From positions 3,038,001 to 3,102,000 of the forward strand of contig NZ_CP037934.1 of the NCBI RefSeq assembly GCF_004353225.1: a stretch of 64,000 nucleotides of DNA, read 5' to 3'. How positions within the stretch are numbered: position 1 is the first letter of the stretch; each line of letters begins with the position of its first letter. Shown in pieces: positions 41,644 through 49,956 of the stretch. This stretch comes from Marinobacter sp. JH2 (GTDB lineage: Bacteria > Pseudomonadota > Gammaproteobacteria > Pseudomonadales > Oleiphilaceae). The notes below the pieces were generated by a model that worked only from the letters and a program-made list of their open reading frames with translations, searched no databases and was not told where the DNA came from. The translations under genes were made by a program, and so were the position numbers.

Positions 41644-42458
41644 GATGCGGCTCCTTTCTCGAAGACGTTGTGTTGAAGCCAGGTCAGGAAGGTTTCCCGG
41701 TCACGGGCGATCTCATCCCAACTTTTGTAGAAGGCGTTATCTCGGTCGTAGTAACCCAAGGCATAAGACGGGCTTGCGCCTTTGGGCGCTTCAACGATGG
41801 CGGTTATTGCCCAGGCAGGCAGCACACATGCGTTAACGGAGGCGCCAAGGTCATCGACGATTTCTTCGACTGTTACGATGCTGCGTTTGGCTGCCAGAAC
41901 GACTTCTTTTTGAATACCAACAATGCCCTCGATCAACACGTTACCGTTTCGGTCAGCGCGCTGGGCATGAATGACGGCAACGTCTGGACGAACAGATGGC
42001 ACAGCGGCCAGGCGTTCATCAGTGAACGGACAATTGATGAATTTTATCTGGGTATTTACTTTTGGCAGGTCGCTGCCGACGTAACCACGTAAAACAGCGA
42101 ATGGCAGGCCCGCGGCACCTGCTTCATAGGCGCAAGCCATGGCCGCGTGGCTGTGCTCAAAGATTTCCAACGAATTGGGCCAGTTTCTTTCCACCGCATC
42201 CCGCATTCGATGAAGCGAGCCTACACCGGGATTGCCGCCCCACGAGAAAATCAGTTTTTTTGCACAGCCCGCACCAATCATCTGGTCATAAATCAGGTCT
42301 GGGGTCATGCGGATGAGGGTCAGTTCACGTTTTTCCTGACGGATGATTTCGTGGCCGGCTGCGAACGGAATCAGGTGAGTGAATCCCTCCAGGCAGACCG
42401 CGTCACCGTCGTGGATATAACGACTCACGGCTTCCCGTAGGGAAAGAAATTCAGCCAT
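41640..42458 (-). CDS. 3-oxoacid (3-oxoadipate type) CoA-transferase, subunit A
   Basis: The 272-residue alpha subunit, first gene of the operon. It begins MAEFLSLREAVSRYIHDGD and has the GGNPGVGSLHRMRDA and VGSDLPK segments of CatI-like proteins. It pairs with the B subunit and is followed by the thiolase. The operator-rich 196-bp gap to the divergent IclR gene carries two palindromes. Confidence 0.85.
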   Translation of the reverse strand: MAEFLSLREAVSRYIHDGDAVCLEGFTHLIPFAAGHEIIRQEKRELTLIRMTPDLIYDQMIGAGCAKKLIFSWGGNPGVGSLHRMRDAVERNWPNSLEIFEHSHAAMACAYEAGAAGLPFAVLRGYVGSDLPKVNTQIKFINCPFTDERLAAVPSVRPDVAVIHAQRADRNGNVLIEGIVGIQKEVVLAAKRSIVTVEEIVDDLGASVNACVLPAWAITAIVEAPKGASPSYALGYYDRDNAFYKSWDEIARDRETFLTWLQHNVFEKGAAS

Positions 42459-42487
42459 TGCGGTGTCTCCAGTACGTTATAATGCCA

Positions 42488-42523
42488 ATTCGTAATACGA
42501 ACATAAGTTTTTAATGCGAACAT
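42488..42523. promoter_or_regulatory. Operator region with shared 26-bp module (CoA-transferase / IclR gap)
   Basis: The near-palindrome ATTCGTA-A-TACGAAC (42488-42502) overlaps the module CGAACATAAGTT (42498-42509), seven bases, then CGAACAT (42517-42523). The same 12+7+7 arrangement occurs at 53265-53290 before tctC. It sits 30-65 bp upstream of the CoA-transferase start. IclR/PcaR-type proteins are the natural candidates to bind it. Confidence 0.65.
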
Positions 42524-42587
42524 GATGTCGTGATTTGGATTTCTTCGTCAAGAGTAAAATGCGACGAATGGGAAAATATCAACAGAT

Positions 42588-42602
42588 GTTCGCATTGCGA
42601 AC
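42588..42602. promoter_or_regulatory. Perfect palindromic IclR-type operator
   Basis: GTTCGCA-T-TGCGAAC is a perfect 15-bp palindrome, 53 bp before the IclR gene's start. It resembles the other GAAC-ended sites in this island and fits autoregulation. Confidence 0.6.
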
Positions 42603-42654
42603 TATCTGGTATCCTGAGCTGCTATTTACACCGAAGCCCATTGAAGGAGCGAAA

Positions 42655-43434
42655 ATGGACGAGCAGATTCTTAAGCCCGGGGATAGGGATTTCGTAGGAG
42701 CATTAGCATCAGGGTTGGAGGTACTTCAGGCTTTTGACTCGGAGTCTCCACGAATGACCCTGACAGAGGTGGCCGCGCGCACAGACATGGACAGGGCAAA
42801 GGCGCGGCGATTTTTATTGACCCTGCATGCGCTTGGGTTTGTAAAGCGCAGCGGTCGGCAGTTCGAACTCACCCCTCGGGTTTTACAGCTGGGTTATGCC
42901 TATCAAGCGTCGAATCAGTACCGGACGGTTATCCAGCAGTACCTGGAAGACATCACCGCAGAGCTGGGAGAATCCTCGTCTCTGGCCGTGCTGGATGGAG
43001 ACGACGTGGTTTACGTGGTGCGGTCTGCAGCGCGGCACCGTTTGATGGCGATTACCCTGTCGGTAGGTACGCGACTGCCAGCAGCCTACACGTCAATGGG
43101 GCGGGTATTGTTGGCGCAGTTGCCGGAACCGGAACGGCTTGCTTTTCTAGACCGGGTCCAGCTGGAGCGTTTCACCGAGGCCTCTATTACCGATAAAGCG
43201 GCGCTGGGCCATGCCATCGATAAAGCGGGTGAACAAGGCTATGCCATCGTCGATGAAGAACTGGATTCAGGTCTCCGTTCCGTTGCCGTGCCGGTGTTTT
43301 CGGGCAGCGGGGAGCTTCTCGGGGCGATTAATATCAGCACCAATGCCGCTCGGGTCGATAGGCAGACGTTGATCAGCGTTTATCTGCCACGGTTGCAGGA
43401 CGCAGCACAATCGGTACAGCGGGCCACACAGTAA
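42655..43434 (+). CDS. IclR-family regulator (PcaR-like)
   Basis: A 259-residue regulator with an N-terminal winged helix (residues about 20-75: MTLTEVAARTDMDRAKARRFLLTL) and an effector-binding domain. It is divergent from the CoA-transferase/thiolase operon, the layout of PcaR and related regulators of 3-oxoadipate metabolism. ATG 42655 follows AAGGAGC; the frame extends upstream without a better start. The effector may be a dicarboxylate or 3-oxoadipate (inference). Confidence 0.85.
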   Translation: MDEQILKPGDRDFVGALASGLEVLQAFDSESPRMTLTEVAARTDMDRAKARRFLLTLHALGFVKRSGRQFELTPRVLQLGYAYQASNQYRTVIQQYLEDITAELGESSSLAVLDGDDVVYVVRSAARHRLMAITLSVGTRLPAAYTSMGRVLLAQLPEPERLAFLDRVQLERFTEASITDKAALGHAIDKAGEQGYAIVDEELDSGLRSVAVPVFSGSGELLGAINISTNAARVDRQTLISVYLPRLQDAAQSVQRATQ

Positions 43435-43497
43435 TACCTTAGCCCGGGTTCCAGGATCGTATGGGTCGATGGCGCTTGGCTAGTGATCAGTGCTTGG

Positions 43498-43533
43498 AAA
43501 AAAGCCTGGACAGAGCAGAAAGCCTGTCCAGGC
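43498..43533 (-). terminator. Terminator of the porin gene
   Basis: GCCTGGACAG / CTGTCCAGGC is a perfect 10-bp stem, preceded on the plus strand by AAAAAA, so a T-run follows it on the minus strand. It lies downstream of the porin stop and may also act for the converging IclR gene. A second GC-rich repeat (AGCCCCC / GGGGGCT) overlaps the porin stop. Confidence 0.7.
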
Positions 43534-43562
43534 AAAGCCCCCACTTTGGGAGGCGGAGGGGG

Positions 43563-44702
43563 CTAGAAGTTGTATTGAGCGGCGAACATCAAGCGGTTTG
43601 CGTCGCCTTCGTCGCCACTGACCTTCTTCACTTCGTAGCGGCCATATTCAACACCGAGCGTGACGGCTTTTACCGGACTCCATTTATAGGTCAGGAAGGC
43701 GTTGGTGTTGCGCTCGTGCTTGTCGTTGACGTCAAGACCATCATCAGCAGCGTCGTCCCAATCCATCGAAGTCATGCCGTAAACAGCACTAAGGCTACCC
43801 GGCCCAACTTTGATCGTGGTGCCCAGATTGGCGCTATAGCCAACAATGGTTTCCACGCTATCACCGTTCAGATAGGCGTCTTCGCCGTAGTAGTTGGTGC
43901 CTGAACGCCACAGATAGCCGTTAGCGCCATCGGTATAATTCACATTACCCTGGATCGTGACCGTATCTGTCAGCTGGAATTTGGCGGCTGTAAACACGGC
44001 GAAGCCAATGGCGGAGTCGTCGTCGCTGCCTGTGTCGTAACCGACCTCCTGCAACAACGCTGAAGTGGCATAACTCAGACGACCACTCTTGTTTTCATAA
44101 CGCGCTGTCAGTGTTGGGAAGCCAGTTTTGGATGGCTGGCCCTCGATCTTGGATTTCGGATCCTCTACAGCCAGAGATAGGCCGCCAGTGGTGTAACGAA
44201 CCTGAGCCGTACGGTTATACAGGCCAGCATTGCCCGCAACGCCGTCCATTTCCAGCACCGAGGTGTTGCCCACGAAGCTGTTATAGTTTGACCAAGTGCG
44301 GCCTACTAACCAGTTTTTGTATTGGCCGTAAGCATGTCTCAGGCGGAACTGACCTCCGCTGGTACCACCCCGGAAATCGCCTTCCACGTTAATTTTTACA
44401 CCGCTGGTCAATGTGGTGGTGACACCAAGACGTGATTGAACAGCATCTGCACCAAAATAGCCGCTCGCCTCGTCGTCTTCCGCCGATCCGGTATTTACTT
44501 GGCTGAAATCGCCTGAGCGAGTACCCGTGCTTTTGCTGATGTCTTCATTGATATCATAGGAGGCATTAAGACGGGCGTAGCCGTAGATGTTTACAGTGGC
44601 GTCGTCGGTCTGGATTTCGACGGCGCTGGCGGCGCTCGCGGTGCCCAAAAGCAATGCACCGGAAAAAAGTTTTACTGCCAGGGATAGCTTGTTTTTTTTC
44701 AT
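43563..44702 (-). CDS. DcaP-like outer-membrane porin
   Basis: A 379-residue porin with a signal peptide (LFSGALLLGTASAASA). The body matches the DcaP family: VNIYGYARLNASYD, KINVEGDFRGG, FRLRHAYGQYKNWLVGRTWSNYNSFVG. It ends in the aromatic FAAQYNF. DcaP porins of Acinetobacter favour dicarboxylates such as phthalate and succinate, in keeping with this island. ATG 44702 is chosen because the family starts with the MKKN basic N-terminus. A 19-bp palindrome lies about 114 bp upstream. Confidence 0.88.
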   Translation of the reverse strand: MKKNKLSLAVKLFSGALLLGTASAASAVEIQTDDATVNIYGYARLNASYDINEDISKSTGTRSGDFSQVNTGSAEDDEASGYFGADAVQSRLGVTTTLTSGVKINVEGDFRGGTSGGQFRLRHAYGQYKNWLVGRTWSNYNSFVGNTSVLEMDGVAGNAGLYNRTAQVRYTTGGLSLAVEDPKSKIEGQPSKTGFPTLTARYENKSGRLSYATSALLQEVGYDTGSDDDSAIGFAVFTAAKFQLTDTVTIQGNVNYTDGANGYLWRSGTNYYGEDAYLNGDSVETIVGYSANLGTTIKVGPGSLSAVYGMTSMDWDDAADDGLDVNDKHERNTNAFLTYKWSPVKAVTLGVEYGRYEVKKVSGDEGDANRLMFAAQYNF

Positions 44703-44815
44703 CGTTGCTGCCTTACAAAGTGTTATTTTTTCTGTTTTTAGAGCACCGGACGCCAAGGGCTAAGGTGCCGTTGTTAGAGCGGGCAGCAAGCTATCAGTGT
44801 TATAGACTTCGCACC

Positions 44816-44834
44816 ATTATCTAATTTAGATAAT
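44816..44834. promoter_or_regulatory. Perfect 19-bp palindrome upstream of the porin
   Basis: ATTATCTAATTTAGATAAT has nine-base arms and one central base. It lies in the 164-bp gap between the porin start and the end of the LysR gene and is a candidate operator for the porin. Confidence 0.55.
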
Positions 44835-44866
44835 GTGTATATATTAATTATATAAGTTGGGCCTCG

Positions 44867-45865
44867 TTAGTGGCTGGGATTCTCGTCGTTGCGAACAACG
44901 GCATCATCTTGCTGGTTTATGGCAAGCAGGGCTCGACCTTTCCAAATGCCTTTTTCAATCTGTTGAGTTGCCTGGTGTCGCACGGTTTCTGCCAGCTTTA
45001 GGGTGGCAAGGGACGGAGGCAGGTCTTTCGGCGTTACGATCGCGAGTGACCGGTACAACTCCGGAGTAACAATTGGGATGGCGACCACTTCCGAGCGACC
45101 CACCATTTCGTGAACTGAGGCATAAGAAAGAACCGTGTATCCGAGCCCGCGTCTAACCAGATCGGTCATCAGTGGCCAAGCGTTGACCTCGATTGCCAGC
45201 TCAAGTTTTTGTTGCTGGCGCATGGCTTCTCGTTCCATCAACTCCCGAAGCCCGTGCTTTTCTTCCGGCATCACCAGAGGTAGCTCCAGAACTTCACTCA
45301 GTGATATGTCCTGACGTTCTGCCACCTCGCTTTTAGGAGGGGCGATCAGATAAAAGCGCTCGTCGATGAGTGGGGTGTAATTCAGGTGTTTTTGTTTGCC
45401 ATCGTTATAGGTAATTGCCAGATCAACGCGATGTTGTGCCACCAGTTGCTGCAAGGTGCCACTCATCGCTGATTTAACCGCGAGGTTGACCTGTGGATAA
45501 TTGCGACGGAATTCTTCGATGATTCCGCCGGAAAATGTGTGCGCGGCCGTCGGCAGGATGCCGAGAACCACCTGCCCGGTGACTTCACCGGCAATGGCCG
45601 ACACGGATGCCTGAGTCCGCTCCAAATCCTGAAAAATGGTGACCGCTTTTTCGTAGAGCAGCTCACCCGCGGGTGTCAGAATGACGCCCCTGCCGTGCCG
45701 AACAAACACTTCCACATTCAGAGCTTCCTCCATTAGCCGGATTTGCCGACTTAAAGCGGGTTGCGCTGTAAACAGTTTTTCGGAGGCTCTACTGAAGCTT
45801 CCGGTGTTGGCAATGGTCAAGAAAGTATTCAGTTGCCGGAGATCAATTTTTAACTGGAAGGCCAT
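44867..45865 (-). CDS. LysR-family regulator of the catabolic island
   Basis: A 332-residue LysR protein with N-terminal winged helix (SFSRASEKLFTAQPALSRQIR, residues about 22-42) and substrate-binding domain, plus a C-terminal tail about 30 residues longer than usual. It is divergent from the permease gene at 46087 and lies beside the porin. The A+T-rich gap 45866-46086 carries short inverted AT motifs (ATATATAAAGTATATAAT). It may control the permease and enzyme genes. Confidence 0.88.
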   Translation of the reverse strand: MAFQLKIDLRQLNTFLTIANTGSFSRASEKLFTAQPALSRQIRLMEEALNVEVFVRHGRGVILTPAGELLYEKAVTIFQDLERTQASVSAIAGEVTGQVVLGILPTAAHTFSGGIIEEFRRNYPQVNLAVKSAMSGTLQQLVAQHRVDLAITYNDGKQKHLNYTPLIDERFYLIAPPKSEVAERQDISLSEVLELPLVMPEEKHGLRELMEREAMRQQQKLELAIEVNAWPLMTDLVRRGLGYTVLSYASVHEMVGRSEVVAIPIVTPELYRSLAIVTPKDLPPSLATLKLAETVRHQATQQIEKGIWKGRALLAINQQDDAVVRNDENPSH

Positions 45866-46086
45866 GGTGGTTTCCTTGCGGCTCGGGGAGGGTAGGGGTC
45901 ACCGAGCTATACATTAATTAAATGGCAGATATATAAAGTATATAATAGTGGCATTCTATTCCCAGTGTTATCGTGCCGGCATACCTAAAAAGATCGGCGA
46001 GACGACACGATGGATAACCAGAACCTAGACAGAGAAAATGAAAGGTTAAGTGGCTTTCGAGCGGCTCTCGGTTTTTCATCGATCGT

Positions 46087-47448
46087 ATGATGGCAGCATT
46101 CACCCTTTCGCAGTTCCGATCCGGCATCGCTTACCTAGCCCTGTTTTTCGGCGCTTCTGTTTTTTTGCCAGCCAGCGCAGCCATCACCGTGATTCTGGCC
46201 TGTGCCGCTATTTTTCTCGGGTGGAGTTTACTGCGTCCGGTTGCTCGAACCATTGCGACGTTAATTCTGATCGTCACCGCTTTGGCGCTGGCTTTTGATC
46301 CCAGGGTCCTGGGCAGCGCAATGCAGAGTATGGCCGGGATCGTTGGGTTAATTTTATCGGTTATGGTGTTATCCGGCGTTCTTGGCACTTCTAAAGATCT
46401 GGAGGTGATTTCCCGCAGTTTGTTTAGAGGTCAATCTTCCAGTCGGTATATGGGCCTGAGCTTTGGCACGGGTGTTTTGGCGATCCCCCTGAACTTCGGT
46501 TCTGTCGGCTTGGTCGCCTCGATGATTGGTGCCCGGGTAAAGCTATCGGGTGACGACGCGGCCTCGCGGAACGCAGCACGAGCGGTTATTCGTGGGTTCG
46601 GAGCCTCGCCGATGGGGTCACCATTGTCTGTAGCGGTGGTTATGACCGTTACATTGTTGCCTGGATTGGCGAGCTGGAGTTTGTTGGCTTGGAGTATACC
46701 GTTTGCGGTGACCTATCTGATGATGGGCATCTGGTTCCGTGAGAAGGAAACGTCGGGTAAAGACAGCATCGAGATGGTTGAGTCGGGTTCAGAAGACGCA
46801 GCCGAGGCTCTGGGGGCCTGGGCCCGCTTTATTGGCCTCGCGCTGTTCGTCTCCTTGGAAGCTTTTGCATTTAATACCTGGGCCGGCCTGAGATATTCAC
46901 AAGCGGTGACTATCAGTTGTTTAACCGTAGCGGCCCTGTGTCTGCTGGTCCGGCGCGTGTCCACGGGTACTGCCCGGTTGCCCACTCTGGCGAATGTGGT
47001 TAATGAGCTCGCCATTATGGGAGGAGCGTCGTTTCTAGGGGGCGCGTTGGCCGTCACGGCGTTGAATTCACTGGGCGATGACTTTGCGCTTTCAGCCGGA
47101 GCATATTCGTTGGCGGCGTTCTGCATCCCTTGGGTGTTTTACCTGGGGGGAATGGTGGCGGTTAATCCGATTGTCACTGCCACAGTGATTGGTGGCGTGA
47201 TGGGGCCAATCTGGCCGCAAGCCAGTCTCGTTGCACTGGGTCTCGGCATGGTTACGGGGTGGGGCATCACCATTGCGGGCACACCGTATTCGGCGAATGC
47301 CCTGCTTTTGGAACGGTTCACAGGGTATCACGCGCGCATAGCTGCCTACGGCTGGAACCTTAAGTATTCATTTCTCTTTTTGGGATTGAGCGGCGGTCTT
47401 TGCGCAGCCCTCGTCCTTGCTGCTCCCATACTGGGACAGACTTCGTAA
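46087..47448 (+). CDS. Multi-span inner-membrane permease, family not recognised
   Basis: A 453-residue protein with about twelve hydrophobic segments. Two similar Gly-rich stretches, GASPMGSPLS (near residue 175) and GTPYSANALLL (near 404), lie in equivalent positions of the two halves, as re-entrant hairpins do in ion-coupled carboxylate carriers. I therefore guess a carboxylate transporter, but cannot name the family. ATG 46087 has no good ribosome site and ATG 46090 is equally possible. It opens the run permease, acyl-CoA dehydrogenase, CoA-transferase and fusion gene, divergent from LysR. Confidence 0.7.
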   Translation: MMAAFTLSQFRSGIAYLALFFGASVFLPASAAITVILACAAIFLGWSLLRPVARTIATLILIVTALALAFDPRVLGSAMQSMAGIVGLILSVMVLSGVLGTSKDLEVISRSLFRGQSSSRYMGLSFGTGVLAIPLNFGSVGLVASMIGARVKLSGDDAASRNAARAVIRGFGASPMGSPLSVAVVMTVTLLPGLASWSLLAWSIPFAVTYLMMGIWFREKETSGKDSIEMVESGSEDAAEALGAWARFIGLALFVSLEAFAFNTWAGLRYSQAVTISCLTVAALCLLVRRVSTGTARLPTLANVVNELAIMGGASFLGGALAVTALNSLGDDFALSAGAYSLAAFCIPWVFYLGGMVAVNPIVTATVIGGVMGPIWPQASLVALGLGMVTGWGITIAGTPYSANALLLERFTGYHARIAAYGWNLKYSFLFLGLSGGLCAALVLAAPILGQTS

Positions 47449-47473
47449 GTATTTAAGCACTGTGGAGGCCGTG

Positions 47474-48634
47474 ATGGCACTTGATCAAGAAACCCTGAAT
47501 CAATTCGTTGATAGCGTTCGTCGGTATGTCCGAGATCGCCTCGTGCCACTTGAAATGCAGGTGGCTGAAGAAGACCGAATCCCCGAAGACGTTATCGACG
47601 AAATGAAGGAGATGGGACTCTTTGGGTTGTCCATTCCAGAAGAATTTGGCGGCCTTGGTCTGAGCATGTCTGAGGAAGTCGCTATTATTCAGGAAATGGG
47701 ATACACCTCTCCCGTTTTCCGTTCCATGTTTGGAACGAATGTGGGGATCGGCTCACAAGGCATCATCATTGATGGCACCGAGGAACAGAAAGCAGAATAC
47801 CTGCCCAAGCTGGCCAGTGGCGAGCTGATTGGCTCCTTTGCGCTGACCGAAGCCGATGCCGGTTCCGACGCGGGGTCGGTGATGACCTCGGCACGCCGCG
47901 ACGGGGACGAGTACGTGATTAACGGCAGCAAACGCTTCATCACGAATGCTCCAAGGGCAGGGGTCTTTACGGTGATGGCCCGAACAGGTAAGAAAGAAGA
48001 AGGTGGCCGGGGTGTTTCAGCTTTCTTGGTCGACGCGACGCTGCCGGGGATTTCACTCGGAAAGCCGGACAAGAAAATGGGCCAGAAAGGCGCACATACC
48101 TGCGATGTGATTTTTGATAATGTTCGGGTTCCGGCTGATGCGGTGATAGGCGGTAAGGAAGGTCAAGGTTTTAAAACTGCGATGAAAGTTCTAGACAGGG
48201 GCCGGTTGCACATCAGTGCCCTGAGTGTCGGAACGGCCAAACGCCTGATCGATGAGAGCCTCGCGTACGCCAATCAGCGTAAGCAGTTCGGCACAGAGAT
48301 CGCTCAGTTTCAGCTGGTTCAGGCCATGCTAGCGGACAGTCAGACCGAGTACTACGCGGGCAAATGCATGGTTGAAGAAACCGCCCGCTCATACGATTCG
48401 GGTGCTGCCGTGTCGATGAACGCAGCCAGCTGCAAGCTCTATTGCACCGAAATGGTGGGCCGGGTAGCTGATCGAGCGGTGCAGGTTCACGGAGGGGCAG
48501 GTTACATCAGTGAATACTGTGTTGAGCGTTTCTATCGCGACGTTCGTCTGTTCCGCCTTTACGAAGGCACCTCTCAAATTCAACAGCTGGTTATTGCGAA
48601 ACAAATGATCCGCGACCTCAATGGTGCAGCGTGA
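47474..48634 (+). CDS. Acyl-CoA dehydrogenase
   Basis: A 386-residue dehydrogenase of normal length. FAD-binding FALTEADAGSD and the KRFITNA segment are present; the catalytic base is the Glu in LYEGTSQIQQ near the C-terminus (about residue 365), and VHGGAGYISEYCVERFYRD is typical. ATG 47474 follows TGGAGG. In context it may dehydrogenate a dicarboxylyl-CoA such as adipyl-CoA, like DcaA in Acinetobacter. The exact chain length is not decidable from sequence. Confidence 0.9.
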   Translation: MALDQETLNQFVDSVRRYVRDRLVPLEMQVAEEDRIPEDVIDEMKEMGLFGLSIPEEFGGLGLSMSEEVAIIQEMGYTSPVFRSMFGTNVGIGSQGIIIDGTEEQKAEYLPKLASGELIGSFALTEADAGSDAGSVMTSARRDGDEYVINGSKRFITNAPRAGVFTVMARTGKKEEGGRGVSAFLVDATLPGISLGKPDKKMGQKGAHTCDVIFDNVRVPADAVIGGKEGQGFKTAMKVLDRGRLHISALSVGTAKRLIDESLAYANQRKQFGTEIAQFQLVQAMLADSQTEYYAGKCMVEETARSYDSGAAVSMNAASCKLYCTEMVGRVADRAVQVHGGAGYISEYCVERFYRDVRLFRLYEGTSQIQQLVIAKQMIRDLNGAA

Positions 48635-48648
48635 GCAAGGAGGCGGTT

Positions 48649-49872
48649 ATGTCTGGTCCCTTATCCGGTATTCGTGTTCTGGATTTGTCGCGTGTAATGG
48701 CCGGGCCCTGGTGTACCCAGATCCTGGCTGATCTGGGCGCCGAGGTCATCAAAATCGAGCGGCCTGGCCTGGGAGATGACACCCGTCACTGGGGGCCTCC
48801 TTGGCTGAAAGACGAGCAGGGTAACCCGACTCAACAATCGGCGTACTACCTGTCAGCCAATCGTGGTAAGCACTCGGTAACGGTGGACATCGGTAAACCT
48901 GAAGGGCAGGCACTGATTAAAGAGCTCTCGGCTGAGTGCGATGTACTGGTGGAGAATTTCAAAACAGGCGGTCTGGATAAAAAAGGTCTGGGTTATAGCG
49001 ATCTATCCGCAATCAACCCTGGGTTGGTCTATTGCTCGGTCACCGGTTTTGGCCATACCGGCCCGATGGCAGACTACGCCGGATACGATTACCTGATTCA
49101 GGCCCAGTCCGGACTGATGAGCATCACCGGTGCCGCGGATGGGCAGCCAGGTGCCGGCCCGCAACGCGTCGGTATGGCCGTGGCGGATCTGACCACCGGT
49201 ATGAATGCGGTAATCGCCATTCTATCTGCGATCCACCATCGGTCGAAAACGGGCGAAGGCCAACATATTGATATGGCCCTACTGGATGTGCAGGTCAGCT
49301 GGCTGGCCAATCAGGCCCTGAACTATTTCTGCAGCGGCGATGTGCCGGGGCGTACCGGTGAATATCATCCAAACCTAGCACCCTATCAGCCGTTCCCGAC
49401 CGAGGACGGTCAGGTCATTGTTGCGGTGGGCAACGACGGGCAGTTCCAGCGGTTGTGCAAGGCTGCCGGTTGTCCCGAACTCGCGGAAGATCCACGGTTT
49501 TCTACCAACCCGCAGCGGGTCATTCATCGTCAGGAACTGGTCGGGAAATTGTGCGAATACACCCGGACCAGAACCAGCCTTGACTGGATGAATTGTCTGG
49601 CAAAGGTTCACGTCCCATGTGGCCCGATTCAGAACATTGCGGAAGTCTTCGAGGATCCGCAGGTTAAAGCACGGAACATGAAGCTGGAGCTCGAGCATCC
49701 TGAGCTGGGCAAGGTGCCGGGGATCGCCAATCCCATCAAGTTTTCAAAAACGAAACAGAATTATTCCAAAGCGCCTCCTTTATTGGGTGAAGATACCGAT
49801 GGCGTACTTCAACGCATTCTAGGCAAGTCTGCGGATGACCTTCAGGCGTTACGCGCCGGTGGCGTTCTGTAA
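48649..49872 (+). CDS. Class III (CaiB/BaiF-type) CoA-transferase
   Basis: A 407-residue enzyme of the formyl-CoA/carnitine/glutarate CoA-transferase family. It begins MSGPLSGIRVLDLSRVMAGPWCTQ with the conserved ADLGAEVIKIERPG segment; the catalytic Asp is probably in VADLTTGMNAVIA. ATG 48649 has AAGGAGG five bases upstream, better than the GTG at 48631 that overlaps the dehydrogenase stop. It would activate the incoming acid with a CoA donor, e.g. succinyl-CoA. Donor and acceptor are not deducible. A terminator-like hairpin follows. Confidence 0.88.
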   Translation: MSGPLSGIRVLDLSRVMAGPWCTQILADLGAEVIKIERPGLGDDTRHWGPPWLKDEQGNPTQQSAYYLSANRGKHSVTVDIGKPEGQALIKELSAECDVLVENFKTGGLDKKGLGYSDLSAINPGLVYCSVTGFGHTGPMADYAGYDYLIQAQSGLMSITGAADGQPGAGPQRVGMAVADLTTGMNAVIAILSAIHHRSKTGEGQHIDMALLDVQVSWLANQALNYFCSGDVPGRTGEYHPNLAPYQPFPTEDGQVIVAVGNDGQFQRLCKAAGCPELAEDPRFSTNPQRVIHRQELVGKLCEYTRTRTSLDWMNCLAKVHVPCGPIQNIAEVFEDPQVKARNMKLELEHPELGKVPGIANPIKFSKTKQNYSKAPPLLGEDTDGVLQRILGKSADDLQALRAGGVL

Positions 49873-49894
49873 CGTCGACGGCACTTTTTTCTCC

Positions 49895-49936
49895 ACCGTG
49901 GCGTGCCGTGTTTAACAGGTCGGCCACGGTTTTTTT
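49895..49936 (+). terminator. Rho-independent terminator inside the catabolic operon
   Basis: ACCGTGGC (49895-49902) pairs with GCCACGGT (49923-49930) and is followed by TTTTTT. It lies between the CoA-transferase stop and the fusion gene's start at 49957, with the T-run ending 20 bases before the start. It could be an attenuator or mean a separate promoter. Confidence 0.65.
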
Positions 49937-49956
49937 ACCGCACGAGAACCATATCT

